NCBI GenBank assembly: GCA_964519385.1
Contig: CAZFLR010000013.1
Location: forward strand, 1 to 48,607
DNA length: 48,607 nt
Direction: 5' to 3'
From: SVFI01 sp964519385
GTDB lineage: Bacteria; Bacillota; Clostridia; Lachnospirales; Lachnospiraceae
Under the pieces are notes generated by a model. The model searched no databases, had not been told where the DNA came from, and saw only the letters and a list, made by a program, of their open reading frames with translations. Numbering within the stretch: position 1 is the first letter of the stretch; each line of letters starts with the position of its first letter. This document shows positions 40,841 to 48,490 of the stretch, piece after piece. The position numbers and the translations under genes are program-made.

Positions 40841-42943
40841 TCAGAAACCTGCGCCTGCGGAGAAATCATCATCCGGCTCTATATGCTCCACACCGACAAT
40901 GCCATCCAGATCCGAGTAGGTTCCACTCGCCGGAGCATAGGTATCCGTATCCAGAAGCTCACCTGTATTCGGGTCTATCGCATACCCTGTATTGCTGTCG
41001 ATGTCCACCTCGACTCCGTTATTGTCATCCGCCGGCAGCGAATTGTCGCTCACCGGTATAATATGAAGAGCTTTCAGTTCTTCCACTTCCTCATCTGACA
41101 GCTCCTCCGTGCGGAATACATTCAGATAAGGAAGAATTTCCGTAAAAATCCCCTTTGCTACTTCCTGTGCAAAGGTCGAATGCGGCTGATCTTCCACGTT
41201 CGGCTCATCAATCACGACATAGACCACAACCTGCGGATCATCAGCCGGAGCATATCCCATAAAGGAAACAACATAGTTTCCCATTCTACGGGGCTGTTTT
41301 TCCGCCGTTCCTGTTTTTCCGCCGATCAGATAACCAGCCGGAACCGCCGTTTTACCGGTTCCGAGACTACATACATTCGCAAGATACGCCCTCATCTGAT
41401 CTGATGTTGTGGCTGAAATGGTCTGTTTAAGCACGCGCGGCTCTATCTTCTCAATTGTGGTTCCGTCCGCGTTCCGTATTTCCGTCACCACATGAGGTTC
41501 ATAATACTTCCCGCCATTAATGACCGAAGAAAAAGCAGATGCCATCTGTACCATGGTAACCATATATCCCTGTCCGAAGCTGGAAATAGCAAGGTCAGAT
41601 GCAACCATGTTTTCCGGGCTGTATACAAGTGTATTGGTACGCGCTTCTCCGGCAAGGTCAATATTGGTCTTCAGTCCCAGATTAAAATTGTACAAATACT
41701 CCATCAAAGTGTCTTTTCCCATGGTATTTGCAATCTGAATCAGTCCCATATTGCAGGACTGCTCCAGACACTGGGAGAGAGTGAGCACTCCGTGTCCGAT
41801 TCTTTTGTGACAGCGGATTTTATGCTTGCTTACCTCCATTATACCCTCGCAGTTAAACGTCTCATTTCCCGTCAGTTTTCCCGCGTCCAGACCTGCTGCA
41901 ATCGTCATTGCCTTAGCAACCGAGCCCGGCTCATAGGTATCTGAAATACAATAATTTCTCCATATCTGATTCAGACATTCATACATCTGTTCGTTGGACA
42001 TGGCTGCAATTTCTTCCTCCGAATAAAAAGCCGTCAAATCCTTTGGATTGTTCAGGTCAAAATTCGGGTAGTCCGCCATTGCAAGTATATTTCCCGTGTT
42101 TGGATCCATGACAATCACACCGGTATTCGTACTTCCGTCTTCTCCTGTCCTATACTCTCCCTTATGCTCCTCATTGAACTGTGCAACATATTTTTCTACA
42201 ATATTCTGTATATTGACATCAATCGAAGTTATGATGGTATTTCCATCCTCCGCAGCAATCGTTGTACGCTCCACCATGGAGTCCTCGGTCAAGTATCCGT
42301 ACTCCCTTCCGTTGGTTCCGTTCAGTATACTATTATAATACTCTTCCAGCCCGAAGGTTCCGTTATTGTCCGAACCGGTGAAACCAATCACGGAAGAAGC
42401 AAGTGTCGAATACGGATATTTTCTCTTGTACTCTTCTTCAAACCACACGCCTACAATGGACTTATTCTTTGCCTGTTCTTCCATAAAAGGCGCGACAGTT
42501 TCGTATTCCAGAGCCTTCTGCACGACATAATATTGATTTTCTTTATTCTGCGTTACATGCTCACGCATCTGTGCCGAATCCACATCGAAATATTTTGAAA
42601 GTGCGGCTATCGTTGTCTCAATTGCATTCTCCGCCTTGCTTTCATTCATGACACGGGCATCGACAATGAGATTGTATACCTTTTCACTGTATGCAAGCTT
42701 CGTCTCATTTGCGTCAAGAATTTCACCCCTTTTGTAAGGCAGTGTCTTACTGTCGTACTCCTGCTGGGACAAAATCTGTTTCTTATACTTTTCCCCGTCC
42801 TTCTGGTATATCCATACAAGTCGAATGCTTAAACCGACGAAAGCCAGTAGTATTATCGCAAATAACACTACCAGCTTCTTTTGTTTTTTCGGTCCGAATT
42901 TTTTAATTTTTGATTTTTTTGTTTTTCGTCTTCTCTGACTCAA
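40841..42943 (-). CDS. ftsI: Class B penicillin-binding protein 2B-like (FtsI)
   Basis: A septal transpeptidase of about 700 residues. A very basic cytoplasmic start (to residue 24) precedes one helix (24-46). The pedestal begins at LPYKRGEILDANE. Catalytic motifs are intact: S341-V-A-K344, S396-C-N398 and K543-T-G545 in GGKTGTAEKQ. After the transpeptidase domain comes an acidic tail of about 90 residues including IDPNTGELLDTDTY. The TTG at 42943 is eight bases after GAGGTG and is chosen over the TTG at 42961, which lies upstream of that site. It follows the ftsL-like gene by 27 bp. Confidence 0.9.
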   Translation of the reverse strand: MSQRRRKTKKSKIKKFGPKKQKKLVVLFAIILLAFVGLSIRLVWIYQKDGEKYKKQILSQQEYDSKTLPYKRGEILDANETKLAYSEKVYNLIVDARVMNESKAENAIETTIAALSKYFDVDSAQMREHVTQNKENQYYVVQKALEYETVAPFMEEQAKNKSIVGVWFEEEYKRKYPYSTLASSVIGFTGSDNNGTFGLEEYYNSILNGTNGREYGYLTEDSMVERTTIAAEDGNTIITSIDVNIQNIVEKYVAQFNEEHKGEYRTGEDGSTNTGVIVMDPNTGNILAMADYPNFDLNNPKDLTAFYSEEEIAAMSNEQMYECLNQIWRNYCISDTYEPGSVAKAMTIAAGLDAGKLTGNETFNCEGIMEVSKHKIRCHKRIGHGVLTLSQCLEQSCNMGLIQIANTMGKDTLMEYLYNFNLGLKTNIDLAGEARTNTLVYSPENMVASDLAISSFGQGYMVTMVQMASAFSSVINGGKYYEPHVVTEIRNADGTTIEKIEPRVLKQTISATTSDQMRAYLANVCSLGTGKTAVPAGYLIGGKTGTAEKQPRRMGNYVVSFMGYAPADDPQVVVYVVIDEPNVEDQPHSTFAQEVAKGIFTEILPYLNVFRTEELSDEEVEELKALHIIPVSDNSLPADDNNGVEVDIDSNTGYAIDPNTGELLDTDTYAPASGTYSDLDGIVGVEHIEPDDDFSAGAGF

Positions 42944-42970
42944 TGTTTTTACACCTCGCAATTGTCGGCA

Positions 42971-43444
42971 TTACGGCATCGCCTGATACTGACGCACATA
43001 ATCGTCCGCAGCGCACGGAACCTCGATAATCTGACCCTCCTGTGCATATTGCATGCCAAGCTCCTCGATTGCTCTAACTTTAATCTCTTCCATGTTCACG
43101 CTACTCATAATTCTACTATACTCTTCCTCATTGTCAAGTTTGAGTGAATTAAGACGGCTCTCCAGACTTGCCACCTCTGCAGCAGCAGCGGTATTTGCAG
43201 ACTGAAGTGTCAGGTATCCGTATAAAAGAACTCCTGCCATACACACGCATGTAAAAAGAAATGCAACATGTCCAAAATTCATGAACCTTGCCCTTTCTCT
43301 GTTTCTTCGCGTCTGTTTGCTGAGCTGTTTTTTCGGCTCTCTCTCTATCTCGCGAACCACGTCATAATCGTAATTATATTTTCTTACCGTATTGCCTTCC
43401 ACCCTCTGGGAATAGGAGGCATATCTTCTCTGTCTTTCTGTCAT
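42971..43444 (-). CDS. ftsL: FtsL-like septum formation protein
   Basis: A 157-residue small bitopic protein: a basic, tyrosine-rich cytoplasmic part, one membrane helix (about 57-80, FGHVAFLFTCVCMAGVLLYGYL), then a coiled-coil-like segment (EVASLESRLNSLKLDNEEEYSRIM). Position between rsmH and the PBP fits FtsL; sequence alone would also allow DivIC. Of two adjacent ATGs, the one at 43444 has better spacing from GAGGGTC than the one at 43450. FtsL forms a complex with DivIB and DivIC that activates FtsW and PBP2B. Confidence 0.85.
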   Translation of the reverse strand: MTERQRRYASYSQRVEGNTVRKYNYDYDVVREIEREPKKQLSKQTRRNRERARFMNFGHVAFLFTCVCMAGVLLYGYLTLQSANTAAAAEVASLESRLNSLKLDNEEEYSRIMSSVNMEEIKVRAIEELGMQYAQEGQIIEVPCAADDYVRQYQAMP

Positions 43445-43480
43445 TTCCATGACCCTCGATTCTTATTATTCCATGCCACA

Positions 43481-44419
43481 TCACTGCGCTTTCTCAAAAA
43501 TCCTCAGCTTGGCACTCTTACTTCTGCTGTTTTCCTCCATCTCCTTTTCCGACGGAAGAATCGGTTTTCTTGTGATTACTTTTCCCATTGACTTTTTCCC
43601 ACAAGTACACACCGGAAAAGACGGCGGGCACGTACATGGGTTTTCATTTTTCTTAAAGCTTGTCTTAACGATTCTGTCCTCCAGCGAATGGAAGGTAATA
43701 ATGCAAAGCCTTCCTCCCGGATTCAAGAGTCCAATCATATCATCCAGCGTATCTCTAAGCACATCCAGTTCTCTGTTGCATTCAATCCTGATTGCCTGAT
43801 ACGTCCGCTTAGAAGGATGTCCTCCGTTCTCACGCATCTTCGCCGGAATCGCAGCCTTTATAATCTCATTTAATTCATAGGTTGTCTCTATACGTTTCCT
43901 TGCCCTTGCCGCCACAATATGCTTGGCGATATTCTTCGCAAATTTATCCTCGCCGTACTCTTTTATAATACGGAACAACTCCATCTCGCTGTACTCATTC
44001 ACTATCATTTCTGCTGTCAGCGTCTGTCTTTCATCCATACGCATGTCCAGCTTCGTATCGTATTTGTAGGAAAATCCTCTTTCCACAGTGTCAAGCTGAT
44101 AAGAGGACACCCCAAGGTCAAGCAGGATTCCGTCCACGCCGGTAAATCCGCACTCTCTCACCACCCGGCACATGTTTTCATAATTGCTTCGGACAATACT
44201 TACCCTGGCCGCATATGGCTTTAAGCGTTCTTCCGCCGCTGCTATCGCTGCTGCGTCCTGATCAATGCCAATCAGTCTGCCCTGCTCAGACAGCTTCGAC
44301 GCAATCACACTTGAGTGACCGGCTCCTCCCAAAGTTCCGTCCACATAAATACCGTCCGGCTTAATCTGCAATCCTTCAATTGTCTCATCCGGTAATACCG
44401 ATTTATGTGAAAAAACCAT
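43481..44419 (-). CDS. rsmH: 16S rRNA (cytosine1402-N4)-methyltransferase RsmH
   Basis: S-adenosylmethionine-dependent methyltransferase that acts on C1402 in the ribosomal P site; old name MraW. It is 312 residues. Motifs are HKSVLPDETIEGL, YVDGTLGGAGHSS (SAM site), GVDGILLDLGVSSYQLD, RGFSYKYDTKLDMRM, and CIITFHSLEDRIVK. It also has the late CXC-rich FPVCTCGKK segment. The start at 44419 follows AGAGG. It is second in the division cluster after mraZ. Confidence 0.97.
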   Translation of the reverse strand: MVFSHKSVLPDETIEGLQIKPDGIYVDGTLGGAGHSSVIASKLSEQGRLIGIDQDAAAIAAAEERLKPYAARVSIVRSNYENMCRVVRECGFTGVDGILLDLGVSSYQLDTVERGFSYKYDTKLDMRMDERQTLTAEMIVNEYSEMELFRIIKEYGEDKFAKNIAKHIVAARARKRIETTYELNEIIKAAIPAKMRENGGHPSKRTYQAIRIECNRELDVLRDTLDDMIGLLNPGGRLCIITFHSLEDRIVKTSFKKNENPCTCPPSFPVCTCGKKSMGKVITRKPILPSEKEMEENSRSKSAKLRIFEKAQ

Positions 44420-44470
44420 TTAAAACCTCTGTCTGGGAACAAAGCTTCCCTTTTTTATACTTCCTTCATC

Positions 44471-44902
44471 CTATATCTGGAATCCGAGCTCTGCCATCTG
44501 CTCTGCAATTTCATCCATATCGCCATAATCAGATTCTTTCTCCCAGGCTGTCTTATCCCAGATTTCAATCCGGTTGCCGACTCCAAGCAAAACAACATCC
44601 TTTTCAAGTCCGGCGAACTCTCTTAAAACCCCGGGAATCAAAACTCTTCCCTGCTTGTCCGTCTCACCATTCGATGCACTTGCGAGAAAGAAACGATTTA
44701 ATCTTCTCGTATTCGGGTTAGTAAGCGGTAAAGTCTTCAGACGTTCGTTCAAAAGATTCCATTCATCCATTGCGTACACAAAGAGACACCCATCAAGTCC
44801 CTTGGTCACAACGAAGTTCTCGCCGAGCTCATCACGAAGCTTGGATGGGATGATAAGTCGTCCTTTACTATCAATTGTATGACTGTACTCTCCCATGAAC
44901 AT
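44471..44902 (-). CDS. mraZ: Transcriptional regulator MraZ
   Basis: DNA-binding regulator that heads the division and cell-wall cluster and usually represses it. It is 143 residues with two SpoVT/AbrB-like repeats: MGEYSHTIDSKGRLIIPSKLRDELG and, later, NGETDKQGRVLIPGVLREFAGL. The ATG at 44902 has AGGTG six bases upstream and fits the conserved family start. An earlier in-frame start at 44932 falls in the GTGG repeat region and is not preferred. Repeats at 44929-44965 are its likely binding sites. Confidence 0.95.
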   Translation of the reverse strand: MFMGEYSHTIDSKGRLIIPSKLRDELGENFVVTKGLDGCLFVYAMDEWNLLNERLKTLPLTNPNTRRLNRFFLASASNGETDKQGRVLIPGVLREFAGLEKDVVLLGVGNRIEIWDKTAWEKESDYGDMDEIAEQMAELGFQI

Positions 44903-44928
44903 ACGAATCACCTGCCGTGGAAAATGCT

Positions 44929-44965
44929 CCACTTTCCACCCCTAACAAACCACTTTTCACCACTT
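44929..44965 (-). promoter_or_regulatory. MraZ-box-like GTGG repeats
   Basis: On the minus strand four copies of (A/G)(A/G)GTGG lie between the promoter and the mraZ start: two AAGTGG exactly 10 bp apart, then GGGTGG and AAGTGG. GTGG-type direct repeats in front of mraZ are known MraZ operators. Confidence 0.6.
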
Positions 44966-44972
44966 GGTTATC

Positions 44973-45001
44973 ATTTTAAGCCATTTTATATGTTTTTGCA
45001 A
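44973..45001 (-). promoter_or_regulatory. Promoter of the mraZ division cluster
   Basis: TTGCAA (45001-44996) and TAAAAT (44978-44973) with a 17-bp spacer on the minus strand, directly upstream of the GTGG repeats. Confidence 0.6.
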
Positions 45002-45022
45002 TAGGATTTACATTTTTTTCGC

Positions 45023-45058
45023 AAAAAAAGTGCCCTGCCACAACTGTGACAAGGCACT
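45023..45058 (-). terminator. Terminator of ychF-lgt
   Basis: On the minus strand AGTGCC and GGCACT pair, with further pairing inside (TGTCACA with TGGCA), followed by seven T. It starts 20 bp after the lgt stop and separates lgt from the mraZ promoter. Confidence 0.82.
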
Positions 45059-45077
45059 AAAATATCTGATTCAGATT

Positions 45078-45932
45078 TTATTCTTTTTTCTTTGAATGAA
45101 GCACAAGAAACTCCATTATCAGTGAAAAAACGAAAAGTCCGATTCCAAGTACCTGCGAGACCGCAATACCTGTGGAACCGATTTGAAGTTGGTCGGTGCG
45201 AAGCCCCTCCACAAAGAAGCGGATAATTCCGTAGCCTCCCAAATAAAAAAGCAAAAGCTCTCCGTCAAACTTCTTACGTCTGCGATAAGACCATATAATT
45301 GCCAGCAAAATCAGATTCAGTACACTTTCATACAAGAATGTCGGATGCACCTGAATGTAATTGGTTCCTTCTATTATATGTGCTGCAATATCTTCTGATA
45401 TGTCCACCTTTCTCACCGCTTCCACCGGAAGCTGCATTGCAAACAGCGAATCCGTATATCCGCCGAAGGCTTCCCTGTTCATAAAGTTACCCCAGCGGCC
45501 GATAATCTGTCCGACCAAAAGTCCCGGTACTGCAACGTCCGCCATCTTCCACAAATTCTGCTTGCGCAGCCTGCAGAACACAAGAAGTGTGAGAAATCCG
45601 CCAATCACCCCGCCATATATGGCAAGTCCGCCTTTCCGGATACTCAGAAGTTCATTTAAATGCCCGCCGTAATAATCCCAACTAAAAGCGACATAATAAA
45701 TTCTGGCACCCAGAATCGAAAAAATAATTGCCCAGATTGCAAAATCCCACCAGATATCCTTCGGATAGCCGAGTGCATTGCTTTCGTGATTGGCAAGTGA
45801 AAATCCCAGAAAGACACCGAGGGCGATAATCACACCATACAACGCGATTGTCAGACCGAATACTTCAAAATTTTTTGGTACATTTTCAAGATATATTCCC
45901 AAATTCGGAAAAGCAATGTCCCATTTTCCCAT
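45078..45932 (-). CDS. lgt: Phosphatidylglycerol--prolipoprotein diacylglyceryl transferase Lgt
   Basis: Membrane enzyme that puts diacylglycerol on the lipobox cysteine of prolipoproteins. It is 284 residues with about seven helices. The signature GRWGNFMNREAFGG and the nearby VHPTFLYES are present, as is the GGLAIYGGVIGG loop. It starts 14 bp after ychF, probably as one operon, and ends at the terminator at 45023. Confidence 0.96.
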   Translation of the reverse strand: MGKWDIAFPNLGIYLENVPKNFEVFGLTIALYGVIIALGVFLGFSLANHESNALGYPKDIWWDFAIWAIIFSILGARIYYVAFSWDYYGGHLNELLSIRKGGLAIYGGVIGGFLTLLVFCRLRKQNLWKMADVAVPGLLVGQIIGRWGNFMNREAFGGYTDSLFAMQLPVEAVRKVDISEDIAAHIIEGTNYIQVHPTFLYESVLNLILLAIIWSYRRRKKFDGELLLFYLGGYGIIRFFVEGLRTDQLQIGSTGIAVSQVLGIGLFVFSLIMEFLVLHSKKKE

Positions 45933-45946
45933 TTTCTGATTCCTTT

Positions 45947-47044
45947 CTATACATTAAAGCGGAACAGGATTACATCGCCGTCCTGAACGACATACTCCTT
46001 GCCTTCCATTCCGACAAGACCTTTCTCCCTTGCTGCTGCTAGCGAACCCTGCTCCAGAAGATCTTTGTAATTCACAACCTCAGCCTTGATGAATCCACGC
46101 TCAAAATCCGTGTGTATCTTACCGGCCGCCTGCGGAGCCTTGGTGCCAATCTTAATTGTCCATGCTCTCGTTTCATCTTCTCCGGCCGTCAGGAAGCTAT
46201 GCAGACCAAGAAGCGTGTAGGATGCTTTTATCAGTTTATCCAGTCCTGATTCTGCTATTCCGAGTTCTTCAAGAAACATCGTTTTTTCTTCATCATCAAG
46301 CTCAGCCATTTCCTGTTCAATCTGTGCGCAGATGACAAACACACCATCTCCATCCTCTTTTGCCAACTCGCGCACCTTAACTACGTTCTCATTTGACGCT
46401 GCATCATCAGCAAGCTCGTCCTCTGCCACATTTGCCGCAAAAATAACCGGTTTGATTGTCAGGAGATTGTAGGTCGCGATAAATCCGAGTTCATCCTCAT
46501 CCTCCGTTTCAAAGGTCTTGGCCATCTTTCCGTCTTCAAGATGAGCTTTCAGACGTTTGAGCAAATCTTCTTCTTTGGCAAGCGTCTTATCATTTCTTGC
46601 GCCGCGGACAACCTTCGCCAGTCTTCTTTCAAGAATCTCGATATCAGAAAAAATCAATTCCAGATTGATTGTCTCAATATCACGAATCGGATCTACACTG
46701 CCATCCACATGAATGACATTCGGATCTTCAAAACAGCGTACCACGTGCACAATCGCATCCACTTCACGAATATTTGAAAGAAACTGGTTTCCGAGTCCTT
46801 CTCCCTTGGATGCTCCTTTTACAAGTCCTGCAATATCTACAAACTCAATCACCGCATGTGTTACCTTCTTGGAATTATACATATCTCCGAGAAGCTTCAA
46901 ACGCTCATCCGGCACCGGTACGATACCAATATTCGGATCAATCGTACAAAACGGATAATTTGCACTCTCAGCCCCTGCTTTTGTCAACGAATTAAAAAGG
47001 GTACTTTTGCCTACATTCGGCAGCCCCACGATTCCCAGTTTCAT
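45947..47044 (-). CDS. ychF: Redox-regulated ATPase/GTPase YchF (OLA1 family)
   Basis: An Obg-family P-loop protein, 365 residues, that prefers ATP and associates with ribosomes. G1 is GLPNVGKSTLFN, followed by the YPFCTIDPNIG region, DIAGLVKGASKGEGLGNQFL (G3) and FAANVAEDEL at the unusual G4. The C-terminal TGS domain is conserved (TDFERGFIKAEVV, VQDGDVILFRFNV). The ATG at 47044 has AGGAGG. It is the first gene of the ychF-lgt unit. No strong promoter was found in the 80 bp between it and the terminator upstream. Confidence 0.97.
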   Translation of the reverse strand: MKLGIVGLPNVGKSTLFNSLTKAGAESANYPFCTIDPNIGIVPVPDERLKLLGDMYNSKKVTHAVIEFVDIAGLVKGASKGEGLGNQFLSNIREVDAIVHVVRCFEDPNVIHVDGSVDPIRDIETINLELIFSDIEILERRLAKVVRGARNDKTLAKEEDLLKRLKAHLEDGKMAKTFETEDEDELGFIATYNLLTIKPVIFAANVAEDELADDAASNENVVKVRELAKEDGDGVFVICAQIEQEMAELDDEEKTMFLEELGIAESGLDKLIKASYTLLGLHSFLTAGEDETRAWTIKIGTKAPQAAGKIHTDFERGFIKAEVVNYKDLLEQGSLAAAREKGLVGMEGKEYVVQDGDVILFRFNV

Positions 47045-47124
47045 ATTCTATATTTCCTCCTTGAATAAACCTTGATTTTGCATGCTATGAGGTTGTGTCC
47101 GTGCAGCAATTTTCACTTGCCCAC

Positions 47125-47166
47125 AAAAAAAGAGCCCGGACAACAGTATCAATATACCATGTCCGG
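47125..47166 (-). terminator. Terminator upstream of ychF
   Basis: On the minus strand TGTCC-containing arms (CCGGACA at 47166-47160 and TGTCCGG at 47142-47136) pair around a 17-base loop and are followed by CTCTTTTTTT. It would stop transcription coming from the accessory patch to the right. Confidence 0.75.
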
Positions 47167-47296
47167 ACCCAAAAGTAAATTATAAGATTACGATAACGTC
47201 ATAGCACGGAGAGATTGGAAGAACAGCGGTTGATGGGGTATTAACACATACTTAATCAATCTTTGAAAAAAGATTTTATTTCTGAGCACCACTTAT

Positions 47297-47608
47297 TCAG
47301 ATTGTTCTCGACATCTTTTTCCCCTCTAAATGTACCAAAACATGTTTCTTATTAAGCAAATAAATAAAACAAAGAACTTCCCGAGCAGTTCTTTGTCGCT
47401 CTTGTTCACTTAAAAAATCAAAATAATCCATGTCTCCCAAACTATTTATTCTTTCCTCCATGTGGCTTTCTCCATTGAGAACAAGTCTGTACATCAGATT
47501 CTTAAAGTATTCAATATAGTCTTTGTCTTCCATTTGCTCTAAGATTGAATCATCACATGATATATCTTCAATTCCTTTTTTATAAACAAATGTCGAAAAT
47601 GCTTCCAA
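47297..47608 (-). pseudogene. Unrecognised reading frame, probably the remnant of a frameshifted gene
   Basis: An acidic 103-codon frame (LEQMEDKDYIEYFKNLMYRL, LSEQERQRTAREVLCFIYLL) that reads like real protein but matches no family I know. It has only a TTG at 47608, with no ribosome site, and an in-frame stop right before it. In the adjacent frame just upstream, codons from about 47642 to 47612 read RKSIRKAVLDY. A single-base shift would join this to LEAFSTFVYKKG, giving a longer protein. This suggests a broken gene or a sequencing error. The 126 bp after its stop show only a weak 7-bp hairpin and the terminator at 47125. Confidence 0.4.
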
Positions 47609-47741
47609 TAATCAAGAACAGCTTTCCTTATGGATTTACGCACCACACCGGGAGCACCTCGGCAGGTGCACGGATTGCTCCCCAAAGGAAGTCAATCGAA
47701 TACAATTACAACAACTGACATATAATATTCTCACATCCCCA
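47609..47741. other. AT-rich gap with a GC-rich structured hairpin
   Basis: Within this stretch, positions about 47648-47683 can fold on either strand: GGGAGCAC (47651-47658) can pair with a GTGCTCCC-like arm, while GCACCT and AGGTGC form a tight GCCG/CGGC-looped hairpin that competes for some of the same bases. It is clearly more GC-rich than the flanks. It may be part of the broken gene or a small RNA element; no known family was recognised. Confidence 0.3.
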
Positions 47742-47770
47742 TTGATTACATAACAAAATTTGTGTATAAT
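47742..47770 (+). promoter_or_regulatory. Promoter of the toxin-antitoxin operon
   Basis: TTGATT (47742-47747) and a perfect TATAAT (47765-47770) are separated by 17 bp, followed by an AAGGAGGT ribosome site. Confidence 0.75.
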
Positions 47771-47778
47771 TTTGTTAT
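47750..47778. promoter_or_regulatory. Inverted repeat operator over the toxin-antitoxin promoter
   Basis: ATAACAAAAT (47750-47759) and ATTTTGTTAT (47769-47778) are perfect inverted 10-bp arms around a 9-bp centre. They cover the spacer and -10 box, the expected place for autorepression by the antitoxin complex. Confidence 0.7.
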
Positions 47779-47798
47779 AGAACAAGGAGGTGTTCATT

Positions 47799-48062
47799 AT
47801 GCCAACAATCAAATCAAGTGCTGATTTAAGGAATAACTACAACGAAATCTCAACATTTTGTCACAATTTTCCCGAACCAGTTTTTATTACGAAGAATGGA
47901 AAAGGCGATCTTGCCGTTATGAGCATTGAAGCCTACGAAGAATTAACCAGTCGCTTTGAATTATATAGCCAGATTACAGAGGGTATGGATGACATTGCCT
48001 CTGGCAACACCCGATCATTCTCTGAAGCAATGGCTGATATTCGGAGCAAACGTCGCAAATGA
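47799..48062 (+). CDS. Antitoxin of the Phd/YefM (RelB-like) type
   Basis: An 87-residue protein that should bind both operator DNA and the toxin. The N-terminal Phd/YefM fold is visible: MPTIKSSADLRNNYNEIS, then EPVFITKNGKGDLAVMSIEAYEEL. The C-terminal toxin-binding part is short and charged (SEAMADIRSKRRK). The ATG at 47799 lies seven bases after AAGGAGGT; a GTG at 47790 overlaps that site and is rejected. Its stop overlaps the toxin start as ATGA. Autoregulation through the inverted repeat is inferred. Confidence 0.9.
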   Translation: MPTIKSSADLRNNYNEISTFCHNFPEPVFITKNGKGDLAVMSIEAYEELTSRFELYSQITEGMDDIASGNTRSFSEAMADIRSKRRK

Positions 48063-48391
48063 GTTATAGCATTCACATCACAGCCACCGCAGAACATGAT
48101 ATCCTGCGTGCCGCTGACTACATCGAATTTACACTGAAGAACCCCACTGCAGCCGAACATCTGCTTGATGCAGCCACAAAACAAATCAACTCGCTCTCGG
48201 ATATGCCCGAAAAGTATCGTCTTGTAGATGACCCCATTCTGGCGAGTTGGGAAATTCGTTTTATTATAGTCAATAATTACCTTGCCTTTTACACTATTGA
48301 TAAAGAAAAGCAAACGGTAATTGTTGTACGATTTCTATATCAGAAAAGCAACTGGAACTCCTTTCTTCGTCAGGGTTTTTCCCTTATTTAA
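48059..48391 (+). CDS. Toxin of the RelE/ParE superfamily
   Basis: A 110-residue toxin, coupled by a 4-bp overlap to the antitoxin. The RelE/ParE pattern is YSIHITATAEHDILRAADYIEFTLKNPTAAEHLL, then LSDMPEKYRLVDDP, IRFIIVNNYLAFYTID and VVRFLYQKSNW. Family members are either ribosome-dependent mRNA endonucleases (RelE) or gyrase poisons (ParE), and this cannot be settled by eye. The gene is closed by a strong terminator. Confidence 0.9.
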   Translation: MSYSIHITATAEHDILRAADYIEFTLKNPTAAEHLLDAATKQINSLSDMPEKYRLVDDPILASWEIRFIIVNNYLAFYTIDKEKQTVIVVRFLYQKSNWNSFLRQGFSLI

Positions 48392-48418
48392 GGAATCTGT
48401 CGCACAGATTCCTTTTTT
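48391..48418 (+). terminator. Terminator of the toxin-antitoxin operon
   Basis: GGAATCTGT and ACAGATTCC pair perfectly around CGC, followed by six T, starting at the toxin stop codon. Confidence 0.9.
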
Positions 48419-48430
48419 AATGCCCAAAAT

Positions 48431-48459
48431 AGTGGTGGTTGCAAGGAGCAACCACCACT
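48431..48459. terminator. Perfect 12-bp hairpin after the BspA-like gene
   Basis: AGTGGTGGTTGC (48431-48442) pairs perfectly with GCAACCACCACT (48448-48459) around a 5-base loop. On the minus strand it lies 31 bp after the stop of the surface protein gene and is followed only by ATTTTGGG, a modest T-run. Confidence 0.6.
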
Positions 48460-48490
48460 TCTCAATATCTTTCTCCAGACTATTCTACGC

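Noticed and set aside
44420..44470. Terminator between mraZ and rsmH
   Set aside because: A GGGAA/TTCCC hairpin followed by T is on the plus strand, opposite to the genes, and the stem is only five pairs.
47171..47296. tRNA or small RNA gene between the ychF terminator and the broken frame
   Set aside because: No cloverleaf or conserved T-arm could be drawn; only a weak 7-bp hairpin near 47260 was found.
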